Shown here: piece by piece, positions 42,249-51,164 of the stretch
How the letters are laid out: every line of letters begins with the position of its first letter
How positions within the stretch are numbered: position 1 is the stretch's first letter
Source of the DNA: Megasphaera cerevisiae DSM 20462
GTDB taxonomy: Bacteria; Bacillota; Negativicutes; Veillonellales; Megasphaeraceae
Assembly (NCBI RefSeq): GCF_001045675.1
Contig: NZ_LEKT01000003.1
Span: 50,561-114,560 of the forward strand
Reading direction: 5' to 3'
Length of the DNA stretch: 64,000 nt
Notes under the pieces: model-generated
Seen by the model: only the letters and a program-made list of their open reading frames with translations
Databases searched by the model: none
Told to the model about the DNA's origin: nothing
Position numbers and translations under genes: made by a program

Positions 42249-45200
42249 ATGCAGTCTATCCGACGTTTGTATGTTGCCAAGAAGAAAACTTTTGCCGATG
42301 AGGCAAAGCGAATGCTTACTGATTTACAGGAAAATTTATTGATCAGGGAATTGACTGATATTAAAATATTCCATCGCTATGACGTAGGAGGACTGGATGC
42401 GGCAGCTTTTGAAGCCGCAAAGAACATGATTTTCTCTGAGCCGCCTGTGGATGCCGTATATGACACGCTTCCGGCAGCGCCTGACGATACGGTGCTGGCG
42501 ATCGAATACCTGCCCGGACAATATGATCAGCGCGCCGATTCAGCCATGCAGTGCCTGCAGATGCTGACCATGCAAAACGGCAGTCTGGTCCGTACGGCGC
42601 AGGTTATTGTGCTGTCCGGCAAGCTGTCAGACACCGATGTGGCGGCGATTAAGCAGTATTGCATCAATCCCGTTGAAGCCCGCGAAGCATCGCTCGATCC
42701 GGCGGAAAATCTGGAAATAGCCTGGGAAAAACCGGATGACGTAGCGGTGATCGAGGGTTTTATGGAGATGCCGGATGCGGCGTTGGCAGAGCTATCCGCC
42801 CATATGGGCCTGGCCATGAGCTTTGAGGATTTGAAATTCTGCCGCCAATATTTCCGTGACGAAGAAAAGCGGGACCCGACGATTACAGAAATCCGCGTTA
42901 TTGACACCTATTGGTCCGATCATTGCCGGCATACGACGTTTATGACGGAATTGACGGATGTTTCCTTTGAAGACGGGAAATTTACCATGCCTGTCCGGCG
43001 TGCTTATGAGTCCTACCGGACGACGCGGGATGCTTTGAAGCGGCATAAGCCCCAGACCTTGATGGATATGGCGACGATTGCGGTTCGGGAACTCAAGGCG
43101 GCAGGGAAGCTGCAGAACCTTGATGAATCGGAAGAAATCAATGCTTGCACGATCATCATTCCTGTCGATGTGGATGGCGTGGAGGAGGAATGGCTTCTCT
43201 TATTTAAAAATGAAACGCACAATCACCCGACGGAAATAGAACCGTTCGGCGGTGCGGCTACTTGCCTGGGCGGCTGTATCCGTGATCCCCTGAGCGGTCG
43301 GGCGTATGTATATCAGGCCATGCGTGTTACCGGTGCCGGTGATCCCCGGCAGGCCGTAAAGGATACCTTACAGGGAAAATTGCCGCAGCGGACCCTGACG
43401 ACCGGTGCGGCCAAGGGCTATAGCTCGTATGGCAACCAGATCGGTCTGGCAACGGGAGAAGTCAAGGAATATTATAATCAGGGCTTTGTAGCAAAGCGCA
43501 TGGAAATCGGTGCGGTACTGGGGGCGGCTCCCCGTGAAAATGTCGTGCGGGAAGTTCCCGTACCCGGGGATATTATTATCCTGCTGGGCGGCAAAACCGG
43601 TCGTGATGGCATGGGCGGCGCGACCGGCTCCTCCAAAAAGCATACCGTTGCATCGCTGGAAACGTGCGGCGCCGAAGTACAGAAGGGCAACGCCTTGACC
43701 GAACGCAAGATACAGCGGCTGTTCCGCCGTCATGAAGTCACTGTGCTGATCAAGCGCTGCAATGACTTTGGCGCCGGCGGCGTATCCGTTGCCATCGGTG
43801 AATTGACAGACGGCCTGGATATCAATCTGGACAAGGTCCCGAAAAAATACGAAGGTCTGGACGGCACGGAGCTGGCTATTTCCGAATCACAGGAACGGAT
43901 GGCCGTCGTCGTGTCACCGGAGCATGTTGCTGAATTTATGAGCTATGCCGCTGAGGAAAATCTGGAAGCAACCATTGTTGCGGTGGCTACGGATACGAAG
44001 CGCCTCGTCATGCATTGGCGCGACCAGAATGTCGTCAATATTACACGGGCTTTTCTCGATACCAATGGTGTGACACAGCAGCGCAAAGCCAGTGTTGCGG
44101 CTCCGGAGGATCGGGATTTCTTCCGGGCTCCGAACATAACTGATATAGAAAAAGCCTGGCTGGATACCATGGGCACCCTCAACATTGCGTCTGAACAAGG
44201 CTTGGCAGAACGATTTGACAGTACGATCGGCGCACGGACGGTACTCATGCCTTTTGGCGGAAAATATCAGAAAACCCCGGTGGAAGGTATGGTTGCCAAA
44301 ATCCCGGTCCTTCACGGCAGCACCAAAACCGCCAGTATCTTCACCCATGGCTATGATCCGGATTTGGCTGTTTGGAGCCCCTTCCACGGTGCGTTGTATG
44401 CCGTCATTCAGTCCATTGCTAAAATCGTGGCTCTCGGTGGCGATCGCCGGAACGTATACCTGACCATGCAGGAATTTTTCCAAAGCCTCGGCACGGATGA
44501 AAAGGCATGGGGGCAGCCGGTCAGCGCGCTGCTTGGCGCATATACGGCGCAAAAGGCCATGGAGGTTGCCGCTATCGGCGGCAAGGACAGCATGAGCGGT
44601 ACCTTTGAACATCTTACGGTGCCGCCGACACTCGTTTCCTTTGCCATCGTGCCGGAACGAACGGATCATATCATCTCTCCGGAATTCAAACAGCCGGGAA
44701 ATGCGGTTCTTCTCTTTGATCTTCCTCGTGACGCCGAAGGAATGCCGGATTTTGAGGTGTTTAAGACGCATTGCGACTTCCTGCATCAGGCCGTTCTCGA
44801 TAAAAAAATCAAGGCGATGCATGCTGTCGGACAGGGCGGCGTGGCGGCAGCCGCTGCGCAGATGGCCTTCGGCAATGGTATTGGCCTTGAAATAGACCCT
44901 GATTTTGATGTACAGGAACTCTTTGATCTCCGCTACGGTGCTATTCTTGTCGAAACGGATACGGACACAGCCGTCTCCTGGGTCCGCCGTGATCAGGTGT
45001 GCCGCGTCGGCCTGACCCGTGGTAATAGCTGCATGGAAGCTGCCGGTGTCAAACTCACGCTGGCGGCACTGCAGCAAGCATGGGAAGCGCCGCTGGGCAA
45101 TATATTCCCGATTCACAGCGAAAGCAGCGCAGGTGACGCGTCACTGCCGCTCTTCACGACCTATGGGCCGCGTCGCAGTGAATCCTTTGGCAAACCGCGG

Positions 45201-45992
45201 GTCTTTATTCCGGTATGCCCGGGGACCAATTGCGAATACGATTCAGCAGCTGCCTTTGAACGGGCCGGGGCGTCGGCCGATGTTATGGTACTGCGCAATG
45301 AAAGCTCTCAGGCTCTGGCAGAATCCATTGAAGAAATGGCGAAACGTATTGCCCGGGCGCAGATTATTATGTTCCCCGGTGGCTTCAGCGCCGGTGATGA
45401 ACCGGAAGGCTCCGGCAAATTTATTGCCACGCTGTTCCGCAGTGCCGCTCTTACAGAAGCGCTTGAAGCGCTCCTGTATAAACGGGACGGCCTGGCGCTG
45501 GGCGTCTGCAACGGGTTCCAGGCGCTGATCAAGCTGGGCCTGCTGCCGTATGGCAAAATTCAGCCCCTCAAGGCGGACAGCCCGACGCTGACCTATAACA
45601 CGATTGGCCGTCATCTGTCACGGATGGTTGATACCAAGGTCGTATCGGTCATGAGCCCATGGTTCAGTAACGTAAAGGCCGGGGATATTCATACCATAGC
45701 GATTTCCCATGGCGAAGGACGCTTTGTCGCGGCGCCGGAACAGATTCGGGAGCTGGCAGCCAAGGGGCAGATTGCGACACAGTACGTCGATCTGGCTGGT
45801 AATGCTACCTATGACAGCATGTATAACCCGAATCAGTCTGTCATGGCTGTCGAAGGTATTACAAGCCCGGACGGTCGTGTCCTGGGGAAAATGGCGCATA
45901 CGGAACGGTATAGTGCTAGTGATGTCTTTGAAAATATAGCGGGCAATAAGCTGCAGCCCATTTTTGCTGCTGGCGTGGCATATTTTAAATAG
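42249..45992 (+). CDS. purL: Phosphoribosylformylglycinamidine synthase, single-chain
   Basis: A 1247-residue single-chain FGAM synthase of the Clostridium-type long form. It makes FGAM from FGAR, glutamine and ATP, the fourth step of purine synthesis. Order: N-terminal PurS-like part, linker (TYWSDHCRHTTF at ~221), two PurM-like ATP-binding halves (HNHPTEIEPFGGAAT; KKHTVASLETCG), then a glutamine amidotransferase domain from ~990 with nucleophile C1087 (GVCNGFQ) and H1154 (SHGEG). Complete, with no break. Ribosome site AAGGGAGG precedes ATG 42249; a TATACT at ~42200 is the probable -10. A repeat remnant begins within ~10 bases of its stop and no terminator is seen. Confidence 0.95.
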   Translation: MQSIRRLYVAKKKTFADEAKRMLTDLQENLLIRELTDIKIFHRYDVGGLDAAAFEAAKNMIFSEPPVDAVYDTLPAAPDDTVLAIEYLPGQYDQRADSAMQCLQMLTMQNGSLVRTAQVIVLSGKLSDTDVAAIKQYCINPVEAREASLDPAENLEIAWEKPDDVAVIEGFMEMPDAALAELSAHMGLAMSFEDLKFCRQYFRDEEKRDPTITEIRVIDTYWSDHCRHTTFMTELTDVSFEDGKFTMPVRRAYESYRTTRDALKRHKPQTLMDMATIAVRELKAAGKLQNLDESEEINACTIIIPVDVDGVEEEWLLLFKNETHNHPTEIEPFGGAATCLGGCIRDPLSGRAYVYQAMRVTGAGDPRQAVKDTLQGKLPQRTLTTGAAKGYSSYGNQIGLATGEVKEYYNQGFVAKRMEIGAVLGAAPRENVVREVPVPGDIIILLGGKTGRDGMGGATGSSKKHTVASLETCGAEVQKGNALTERKIQRLFRRHEVTVLIKRCNDFGAGGVSVAIGELTDGLDINLDKVPKKYEGLDGTELAISESQERMAVVVSPEHVAEFMSYAAEENLEATIVAVATDTKRLVMHWRDQNVVNITRAFLDTNGVTQQRKASVAAPEDRDFFRAPNITDIEKAWLDTMGTLNIASEQGLAERFDSTIGARTVLMPFGGKYQKTPVEGMVAKIPVLHGSTKTASIFTHGYDPDLAVWSPFHGALYAVIQSIAKIVALGGDRRNVYLTMQEFFQSLGTDEKAWGQPVSALLGAYTAQKAMEVAAIGGKDSMSGTFEHLTVPPTLVSFAIVPERTDHIISPEFKQPGNAVLLFDLPRDAEGMPDFEVFKTHCDFLHQAVLDKKIKAMHAVGQGGVAAAAAQMAFGNGIGLEIDPDFDVQELFDLRYGAILVETDTDTAVSWVRRDQVCRVGLTRGNSCMEAAGVKLTLAALQQAWEAPLGNIFPIHSESSAGDASLPLFTTYGPRRSESFGKPRVFIPVCPGTNCEYDSAAAFERAGASADVMVLRNESSQALAESIEEMAKRIARAQIIMFPGGFSAGDEPEGSGKFIATLFRSAALTEALEALLYKRDGLALGVCNGFQALIKLGLLPYGKIQPLKADSPTLTYNTIGRHLSRMVDTKVVSVMSPWFSNVKAGDIHTIAISHGEGRFVAAPEQIRELAAKGQIATQYVDLAGNATYDSMYNPNQSVMAVEGITSPDGRVLGKMAHTERYSASDVFENIAGNKLQPIFAAGVAYFK

Positions 45993-45998
45993 AAATAT

Positions 45999-46366
45999 AA
46001 GGACCCCCTACGAAACCGGGAAAACGTTCTGCATTGGGAGCACAGCGAATAATTTCTCCTGCACCGTAGGGGCGTAATTCATTACGCCCGCCATCCTTTA
46101 TGGGACATCCCGATCCTAATTTTCACTGTATAAATCCATACGCTGACCTGTGTATATGGGGGCGCCATAAATGGGGCCCCTACGAAAAATCGGGAAACGT
46201 TCCGCATGAACTGGGAGCACCGCGGATAATTTTTCCTGCACCGTAGGGGCGTAATTCATTACGCCCGCCATCCTTCATGGGACATCCCACCCCAATTCCC
46301 ACTGTGTCAATCCATACGATGCCGTGTTTGCATATGCGGGCGCCATAAATGGGGCCCCTACGAAAC
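45999..46366. repeat. Palindromic repeat array B
   Basis: Begins with a truncated CCCCCTACGAAA element directly after purL, then alternates plus-strand GTAGGGGCGTAAT/ATTACGCCC elements (~46067 and ~46244) with minus-strand GGGCGCC...GGGGCCCCTAC elements (~46168 and ~46345). Spacing of the same type is ~177 bases. Lies between purL and the RAYT gene. Confidence 0.9.
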
Positions 46367-46456
46367 ATGGGCGTCGCATTTACCCTAATTTCCTATCGCG
46401 AATTTGTCCGGTCGGAACATGTATTCTGTCATAGGTACCTGTGCGCAAATGCATAA

Positions 46457-46903
46457 TTACGGCATATATTCTTTATCCAATGCCCACTGCAATGGATTGT
46501 TTTCTATATATGTCATGATTTCGCACAACTCTATTTGACTGCGAATAACATGCTCGTAATAATTTCTCTGCCAAAGGGACTGCCGGCATAAATAAGATGT
46601 TTTTGCTTTGAATTGTCGTATCATTTGACCTAATGACACAGATGCATTATTTTTAATGAATAAAATGGCATGAACATGATTGGGCATGATAGTGTGTTGA
46701 ATGATAGATGCTTCGATATGGGTATTCTGTATTTGGATCAATACCTGCTCAGCAATTTTTCCGTATGCTGATAATAATATGGAATCTTGTGTTACAGTAC
46801 CTAATATGGTCCGTTTTCCTTTGGTACAAATCGTGATAAAATACATCCCTTCCTGTCGGTAATCATAATTCGGCAAGCGGATGTTTTTTCGCGTTGGTAA
46901 CAT
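46457..46903 (-). CDS. REP-associated tyrosine transposase (RAYT, Y1/HUH family)
   Basis: A 148-residue single-strand DNA nuclease of the IS200-like Y1 superfamily. The HUH motif is H76-V-H78 in MPNHVHAIL; the catalytic Tyr is in WQRNYYEHVIR (Y115/Y116). The RAYT subgroup is indicated by the RRxxRLPxYDY-like N-terminus and C-terminal IENNPLQWALD. RAYTs are domesticated transposases that bind and cleave REP palindromes marked by a 5' GTAG. Here the gene sits between arrays B and C, whose palindromes all begin GTAG. ATG 46903 follows AGGAGG. All catalytic residues are intact, so it may be active. No terminal inverted repeats of its own, as expected. Confidence 0.88.
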   Translation of the reverse strand: MLPTRKNIRLPNYDYRQEGMYFITICTKGKRTILGTVTQDSILLSAYGKIAEQVLIQIQNTHIEASIIQHTIMPNHVHAILFIKNNASVSLGQMIRQFKAKTSYLCRQSLWQRNYYEHVIRSQIELCEIMTYIENNPLQWALDKEYMP

Positions 46904-47034
46904 GATTTTTCCTCCTATATACCATGATATTTCTCTATACATTCGATTATATAGTATTCAGTTTAAAATAAAATGAGAGGAACATTAAGATAAAATGAAT
47001 TTAAATCACGCTGGGAAATAGTGAATGGTTTTTT

Positions 47035-48235
47035 CCTGCACCATATGGGATCGATTCATCGAACTCGCCCCAATTCTCACTGTGCCAATCCATACAACGT
47101 CATGTGTGTATGGTGGGCGCCATAAATGGGGCCCCTACAAAACCGGGAAACGTTCCGTATGAACTGGTGGGAGCACAGCGAATAATTTCTCCTGCACCGT
47201 AGGGGCGTAATTCATTACGCCCGCCATGCTACATAAGGAGTTAGGATTTATTACGCCCATCATTCTCCATGGAACCTTCCGATCCTAATTTCCCCTGTGT
47301 TAATTCATGCGCTGACCTGTGTGTGTATGGTGGGCGCCATAAATGGGGCCCCTACAAAACCGAGAAACGTTCCGTATGAACTGGTGGTAGCACAGCGGAT
47401 AGTTTCTCCTGCACCGTAGGGGCGTAATTCATTACGCCCGCCATCCTTCATGGGACATCCTGCCCCTATTTCCACTGTATAAATCCATACGCTGACCTGT
47501 GTGTGTATGGTGGGCGCCATAAATGGGGCCCCTACAAAACCGGGAAACGTTCCATATGAACTGGTGGGAGCACAGCGAATAATTTCTCCTGCACCGTAGG
47601 GGCGTAATTCATTACGCCCGCCATTATTCATGGGACATCCCTACCCTAATTTCCACTGTGTCAATTCATACAATGCCATGTGTGTATATGGGGGCGCCAT
47701 AAATGGGGCCCCTACGAAACTGAGGAAGCTTTTCCGCATGAATGCATGGGGAAACAAAGGATGGGTATCGAACCCGCACAATGTGCAAATCATGTGCGAT
47801 ACTCCGCTGTGATAGGTGTATATGAGGAACAGCGAACAATTTCTCCTGCACTGTAGGGGCGTAATTCATTACGCCCGCCATCCTTCATGGGACATCCCAC
47901 CCCAATTCCCACTGTGTCAATTCATACAATGCCATGTGTGTATATGAGGGCGCCATAAATGGGGCCCCTACGAAACTGAGGAAGCTTTTCCGCATGAATG
48001 CATGGGGAAACAAAGGATGGGTATCGAACCCGCACAATGTGCAAATCATGTGCGATACTCCGCTGTGATAGGTGTATATGAGGAACAGCGAACAATTTCT
48101 CCTGCACCGTAGGGGCGTAATTCATTACGCCCGCCATCCTTCATGGGACATCCCACCCCAATTCCCACTGTGTCAATCCATACGATGCCATGTGTGTATA
48201 TGCGGGTGCCATGAATGGGGCCTCTACGAAAACGG
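47035..48235. repeat. Palindromic repeat array C
   Basis: About 1.2 kb of alternating elements: plus-strand GTAGGGGCGTAAT/ATTACGCCC palindromes with GTAG at 47199, 47416, 47596, 47853 and 48109, and minus-strand GGGCGCC...GGGGCCCCTAC elements between them. Two consecutive units (47631-47887 and 47888-48143) are near-identical direct repeats of 257 and 256 bases. Open frames of 70-108 codons here merely translate the repeats. It ends about 80 bases before the rpsF promoter. Confidence 0.92.
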
Positions 48236-48313
48236 ATACATTTTCATATACATTGCCAATGGTATGCCTACAGGCGGGTACTTACATCGTCAAAAATTTT
48301 ACATCGACATCGA

Positions 48314-48390
48314 TTGCACTTTGTAAAAAATGATGCTATAATAATAAGGCTTGAATTGTGTCAAGCTCCTAGCCCTTCTGCGGGAAGGGC
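48314..48390 (+). promoter_or_regulatory. Promoter and structured leader of rpsF-ssb-rpsR
   Basis: TTGCAC (48314-48319), a 17-base spacer and TATAAT (48337-48342). The leader has two hairpins: GCTTGA (48349-48354) / TCAAGC (48361-48366) and GCCCTTC (48372-48378) / GAAGGGC (48384-48390). In many bacteria this operon is controlled by S6:S18 binding to such a leader; I cannot confirm the specific motif here. Confidence 0.65.
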
Positions 48391-48417
48391 CATAAGTCCA
48401 AAAGAGGAGGTGATTTC

Positions 48418-48702
48418 GTGAACAAGTACGAAGTCATGTTTATTGCTAGACCGCTTGAAGAAGCAGAAGTAGATCCGATCGTCGAATTGGTTACTAACTT
48501 GCTTACAAAAAACGGCTGCAATATTGAAAAGGTAGATCGTTGGGGTAAACGTCATTTAGCATATCCGGTCAAAAAGCAGTCCGATGGCTATTATGTATTG
48601 ATCAATTTTGAAGCAGATCCGTCTGTTATCAAAGAAATTGACCGCGTTATGAAAATCCATGATACTATTCTGAAACATTTGATCGTCAATATCGACGAAT
48701 AA
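48418..48702 (+). CDS. rpsF: Ribosomal protein bS6
   Basis: A 94-residue bS6: NKYEVMFIARP at the start, VDRWGKRHLAYPVKK and YYVLINFEADP in the middle, ending VNIDE. Start GTG 48418 with GAGGAGG nine bases upstream; no in-frame ATG fits. It binds 16S rRNA with bS18 in the 30S platform. First gene of the conserved rpsF-ssb-rpsR operon; ssb starts 16 bases after its stop. Confidence 0.96.
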   Translation: MNKYEVMFIARPLEEAEVDPIVELVTNLLTKNGCNIEKVDRWGKRHLAYPVKKQSDGYYVLINFEADPSVIKEIDRVMKIHDTILKHLIVNIDE

Positions 48703-48718
48703 CCGGAGGCGCAAAGGT

Positions 48719-49165
48719 ATGAATTCAGTACAATTGTTAGGTAATTTGGCTCGGGATCCGGAAATCCGTTTTACGAAGACGGGCAGAGCTGTCGCGATGT
48801 TTACGGTTGCCTGCACTCGGACGTATATCCCTGCCGGCAGTACAGAACAAAAAGAATTAACTGATTTTATTCCTTGTGTTGCTTGGGGGAATTTGGCGGA
48901 AAACTGTGGCAACAATCTGGCAAAAGGCAGCCGTGTGTTTGTTCAGGGTCGTATTTCTGTTCGTTCCTATGAAACGCCGGATGGGCAGAAGCGGTATCGT
49001 ACCGAGGTGGTTTGTGATTTTGTGGCACAGACGCTGGGTACGGAACATCAGCAGGCAGGATCTGCCGCACCGCGTGCCAGCGCATCGCAGCCGAAACCGG
49101 CAGCGTCTGGCGCAGGCTTTGGCAGCATGGGTACGGATGCCAACGATGAAGAAATCCCATTTTAA
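48719..49165 (+). CDS. ssb: Single-stranded DNA-binding protein
   Basis: A 148-residue SSB. The OB fold covers ~1-105 (MNSVQLLGNLARDPEIRFTK, VAWGNLAENC, VQGRISVRSY). A flexible Ala/Gly/Ser-rich linker follows, and the acidic protein-interaction tip reads DEEIPF. It coats single-stranded DNA and recruits repair and replication partners. It lies between rpsF and rpsR as in most Firmicutes; the ribosome site CGGAGG is upstream. Ordinary in every way. Confidence 0.96.
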   Translation: MNSVQLLGNLARDPEIRFTKTGRAVAMFTVACTRTYIPAGSTEQKELTDFIPCVAWGNLAENCGNNLAKGSRVFVQGRISVRSYETPDGQKRYRTEVVCDFVAQTLGTEHQQAGSAAPRASASQPKPAASGAGFGSMGTDANDEEIPF

Positions 49166-49208
49166 TGTCAAACATAACCCTTCTTAAATTTTAAAGGAGG
49201 AACTATAC

Positions 49209-49439
49209 ATGAGAAGAGAACGCTCGAGAAAACCGAGAAGAAAAGTATGCAATTTCTGCGTAGATCATGCGGAAACCATCGACTACAAAGATATTGCAAA
49301 GCTTCGCCGTTTCACGACGGAACGCGGTAAAATTTTGCCGCGCCGTATTTCTGGCGTTTGCGCAAAGCATCAGCGCAAACTGACCATTGCGATCAAACGC
49401 GCGAGAGCCATTGCTTTGCTTCCTTATACAGCTGAATAA
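49209..49439 (+). CDS. rpsR: Ribosomal protein bS18
   Basis: A 76-residue bS18 with a basic N-terminus ([11 protein letters not shown]), CNFC (zinc-type Cys pair, here with a later CAKH), the core [22 protein letters not shown] and [11 protein letters not shown]. Partner of bS6 in the ribosome. AAAGGAGG precedes ATG 49209. Last gene of the operon, followed by a terminator. Confidence 0.96.
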   Translation: MRRERSRKPRRKVCNFCVDHAETIDYKDIAKLRRFTTERGKILPRRISGVCAKHQRKLTIAIKRARAIALLPYTAE

Positions 49440-49452
49440 TCAGATTAAAACG

Positions 49453-49501
49453 GGCTGTAATAGCTGAGGTATTTTTCCTTATGCTGTTACAGCCTTTTTT
49501 T
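49453..49501 (+). terminator. Terminator of rpsF-ssb-rpsR
   Basis: Stem GGCTGTAA (49453-49460) / TTACAGCC (49487-49494) followed by seven Ts. Confidence 0.8.
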
Positions 49502-49510
49502 GCGTTCGGA

Positions 49511-50557
49511 TCGTAGGGGTTTGATTTATCGAACCCGCTTTCCCGTATTATACACAGGTCCACGTAGATTTGCGGGCGCCATGAATGGGGCCCCTACGAA
49601 ACGGTACATGCAAACGTGATACATATTCACGATCCCGGTATTCGTTACGACATGCAGACGTGATACATGTTCACCGTTTCGATACATGTCATGCCATGCA
49701 AAATGTGATACATGTTCAGGATCGTAGGGGTTCGATTTATCGAACCCGCTTTCCCGTATTATACACAGGTCCACGTAGATTTGCGGGCGCCATAAATGGG
49801 GCCCCTACGAAACGGTACATGCAAACGTGAAACAATGTTCACCGTTTCGGTACCCGTCATGCCATGCAAATGCTATACGTGTTCAGGATCGTAGGGGTTC
49901 GATTTATCGAACCCGCTTTCGTGTATTATACACAGGTCCGCGTAGATTTGCGGGCGCCATAAATGGGGCCCCTACGAAACGGTACATGTGGACGTGATAC
50001 ATATTCACGATCCGGTACATACAAACGTGAAACAATGTTCACCGTTTCGGTACCCGTCATGCCATGCAAATGCTATACGTGTTCAGGATCGTAGGGGTTC
50101 GATTTATCGAACCCGCTTTCGTGTATTATACACAGGTCCGCGTAGATTTGCGGGCGCCATAAATGGGGCCCCTACGAAACGGTACATGCAAACGTGAAAC
50201 AATGTTCACCGTTTCGATACCTGTCATGCCATGCAAATGCTATACGTGTTCAGGATCGTAGGGGTTCGATTTATCGAACCCGCTTTCCCGTATTATACAC
50301 AGGTCCACGTAGATTTGCGGGCGCCATGAATGGGGTCCCTACAAAACGGTACATGTGGACGTGATACATATTCACGATCCCGGTATTCGTTACGACATGC
50401 AGACGTGATACATGTTCACCGTTTCGATACATGTCATGCCATGCAAAATGTGATACATGTTCAGGATCGTAGGGGTTCGATTTATCGAACCCGCTTTCTT
50501 TCGTTTCAGTACACAGGTCCTTGTTGACTTGCGGGCGCCATAAATGGGGCCCCTACA
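49511..50557. repeat. Palindromic repeat array D
   Basis: Starts right after the rpsR terminator. Six plus-strand GTAGGGGTTCGAT/ATCGAACCC palindromes, with GTAG at 49513, 49724, 49891, 50091, 50258 and 50469; each is followed ~50 bases later by a minus-strand GGGCGCC...GGGGCCCCTAC element. Between them lie ATACATGTTCAC-type segments in varying number. Distances between the plus elements are 211, 167, 200, 167 and 211 bases, a mirror-symmetric series. No gene inside. Confidence 0.92.
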
Positions 50558-51164
50558 GAGGATGTGTGTTGCATTGTACCCATATTGAAACAATATTTTT
50601 TTTGCAAAAAGTATATACGATCGTATACTATTCATGGAAGGCATTGTTTTTTATAATTAAAACGTAGTGATAAAATAAAACGAGACACAGGGAAGGAGGG
50701 GGAATACAGACATTTAGATAATAAATATACATAATAATAAAAAATATGCAATATGGAACGCAATAACTTTCATATATTTTATAGTATATTCATATTCTTT
50801 ACATATGCATATAAAGTGAATAAGAATATAGCATCCTACGAATTCATGATACACGATCATAGGTCAAAAGAATAAATCCGAAAAGGTAATGATGACGATT
50901 GATTATCTGACAATAACGATCATTATACATATTTTTTTGTGTAAAGTTTCTGAAAACGGACTCCTTTCCATGAATTATTCATTGATAAATGACATAATTT
51001 AAGCTATAATTAAAAATATGAATATACATTTTTATCCAAAAAATCATGCGTTTTGTGACAAAACTGTGACATAAAAATACATAGGAATATCATGCATAAC
51101 ACAGAAGCATGAGTACATAGTATGACAAGATATATGAAGAATATGATGGAAAATGGAGGAGCTT
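50558..51164 (+). promoter_or_regulatory. Long AT-rich upstream region of the capsule locus
   Basis: About 600 bases without a convincing gene. Near its start TTGCAA (50602-50607) and TATACT (50624-50629), 16 bases apart, form a promoter. A perfect 14-base palindrome TATACGATCGTATA (50614-50627) overlaps the spacer and -10, as an operator would. AGGGAAGGAGGGGG at ~50690 looks like a ribosome site but no start codon follows. The rest is A/T-rich with small inverted repeats (~50790-50830). A long leader RNA or a lost gene are both possible. Confidence 0.4.

Noticed and set aside
46457..46903. Complete IS200/IS605 element
   Set aside because: No tnpB and no element ends around the gene; the sequence and flanking GTAG palindromes fit a domesticated RAYT instead.
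47305..48137. Small proteins of 70-108 residues with repeated NELRPYGAG-like text
   Set aside because: They are translations of the palindromic repeats, recur almost identically wherever the repeats do, and have no ribosome sites.
49511..50557. CRISPR array
   Set aside because: The period is 167-211 bases, the repeats are themselves compound palindromes, the intervening text is repeated instead of unique, and no cas gene is present.
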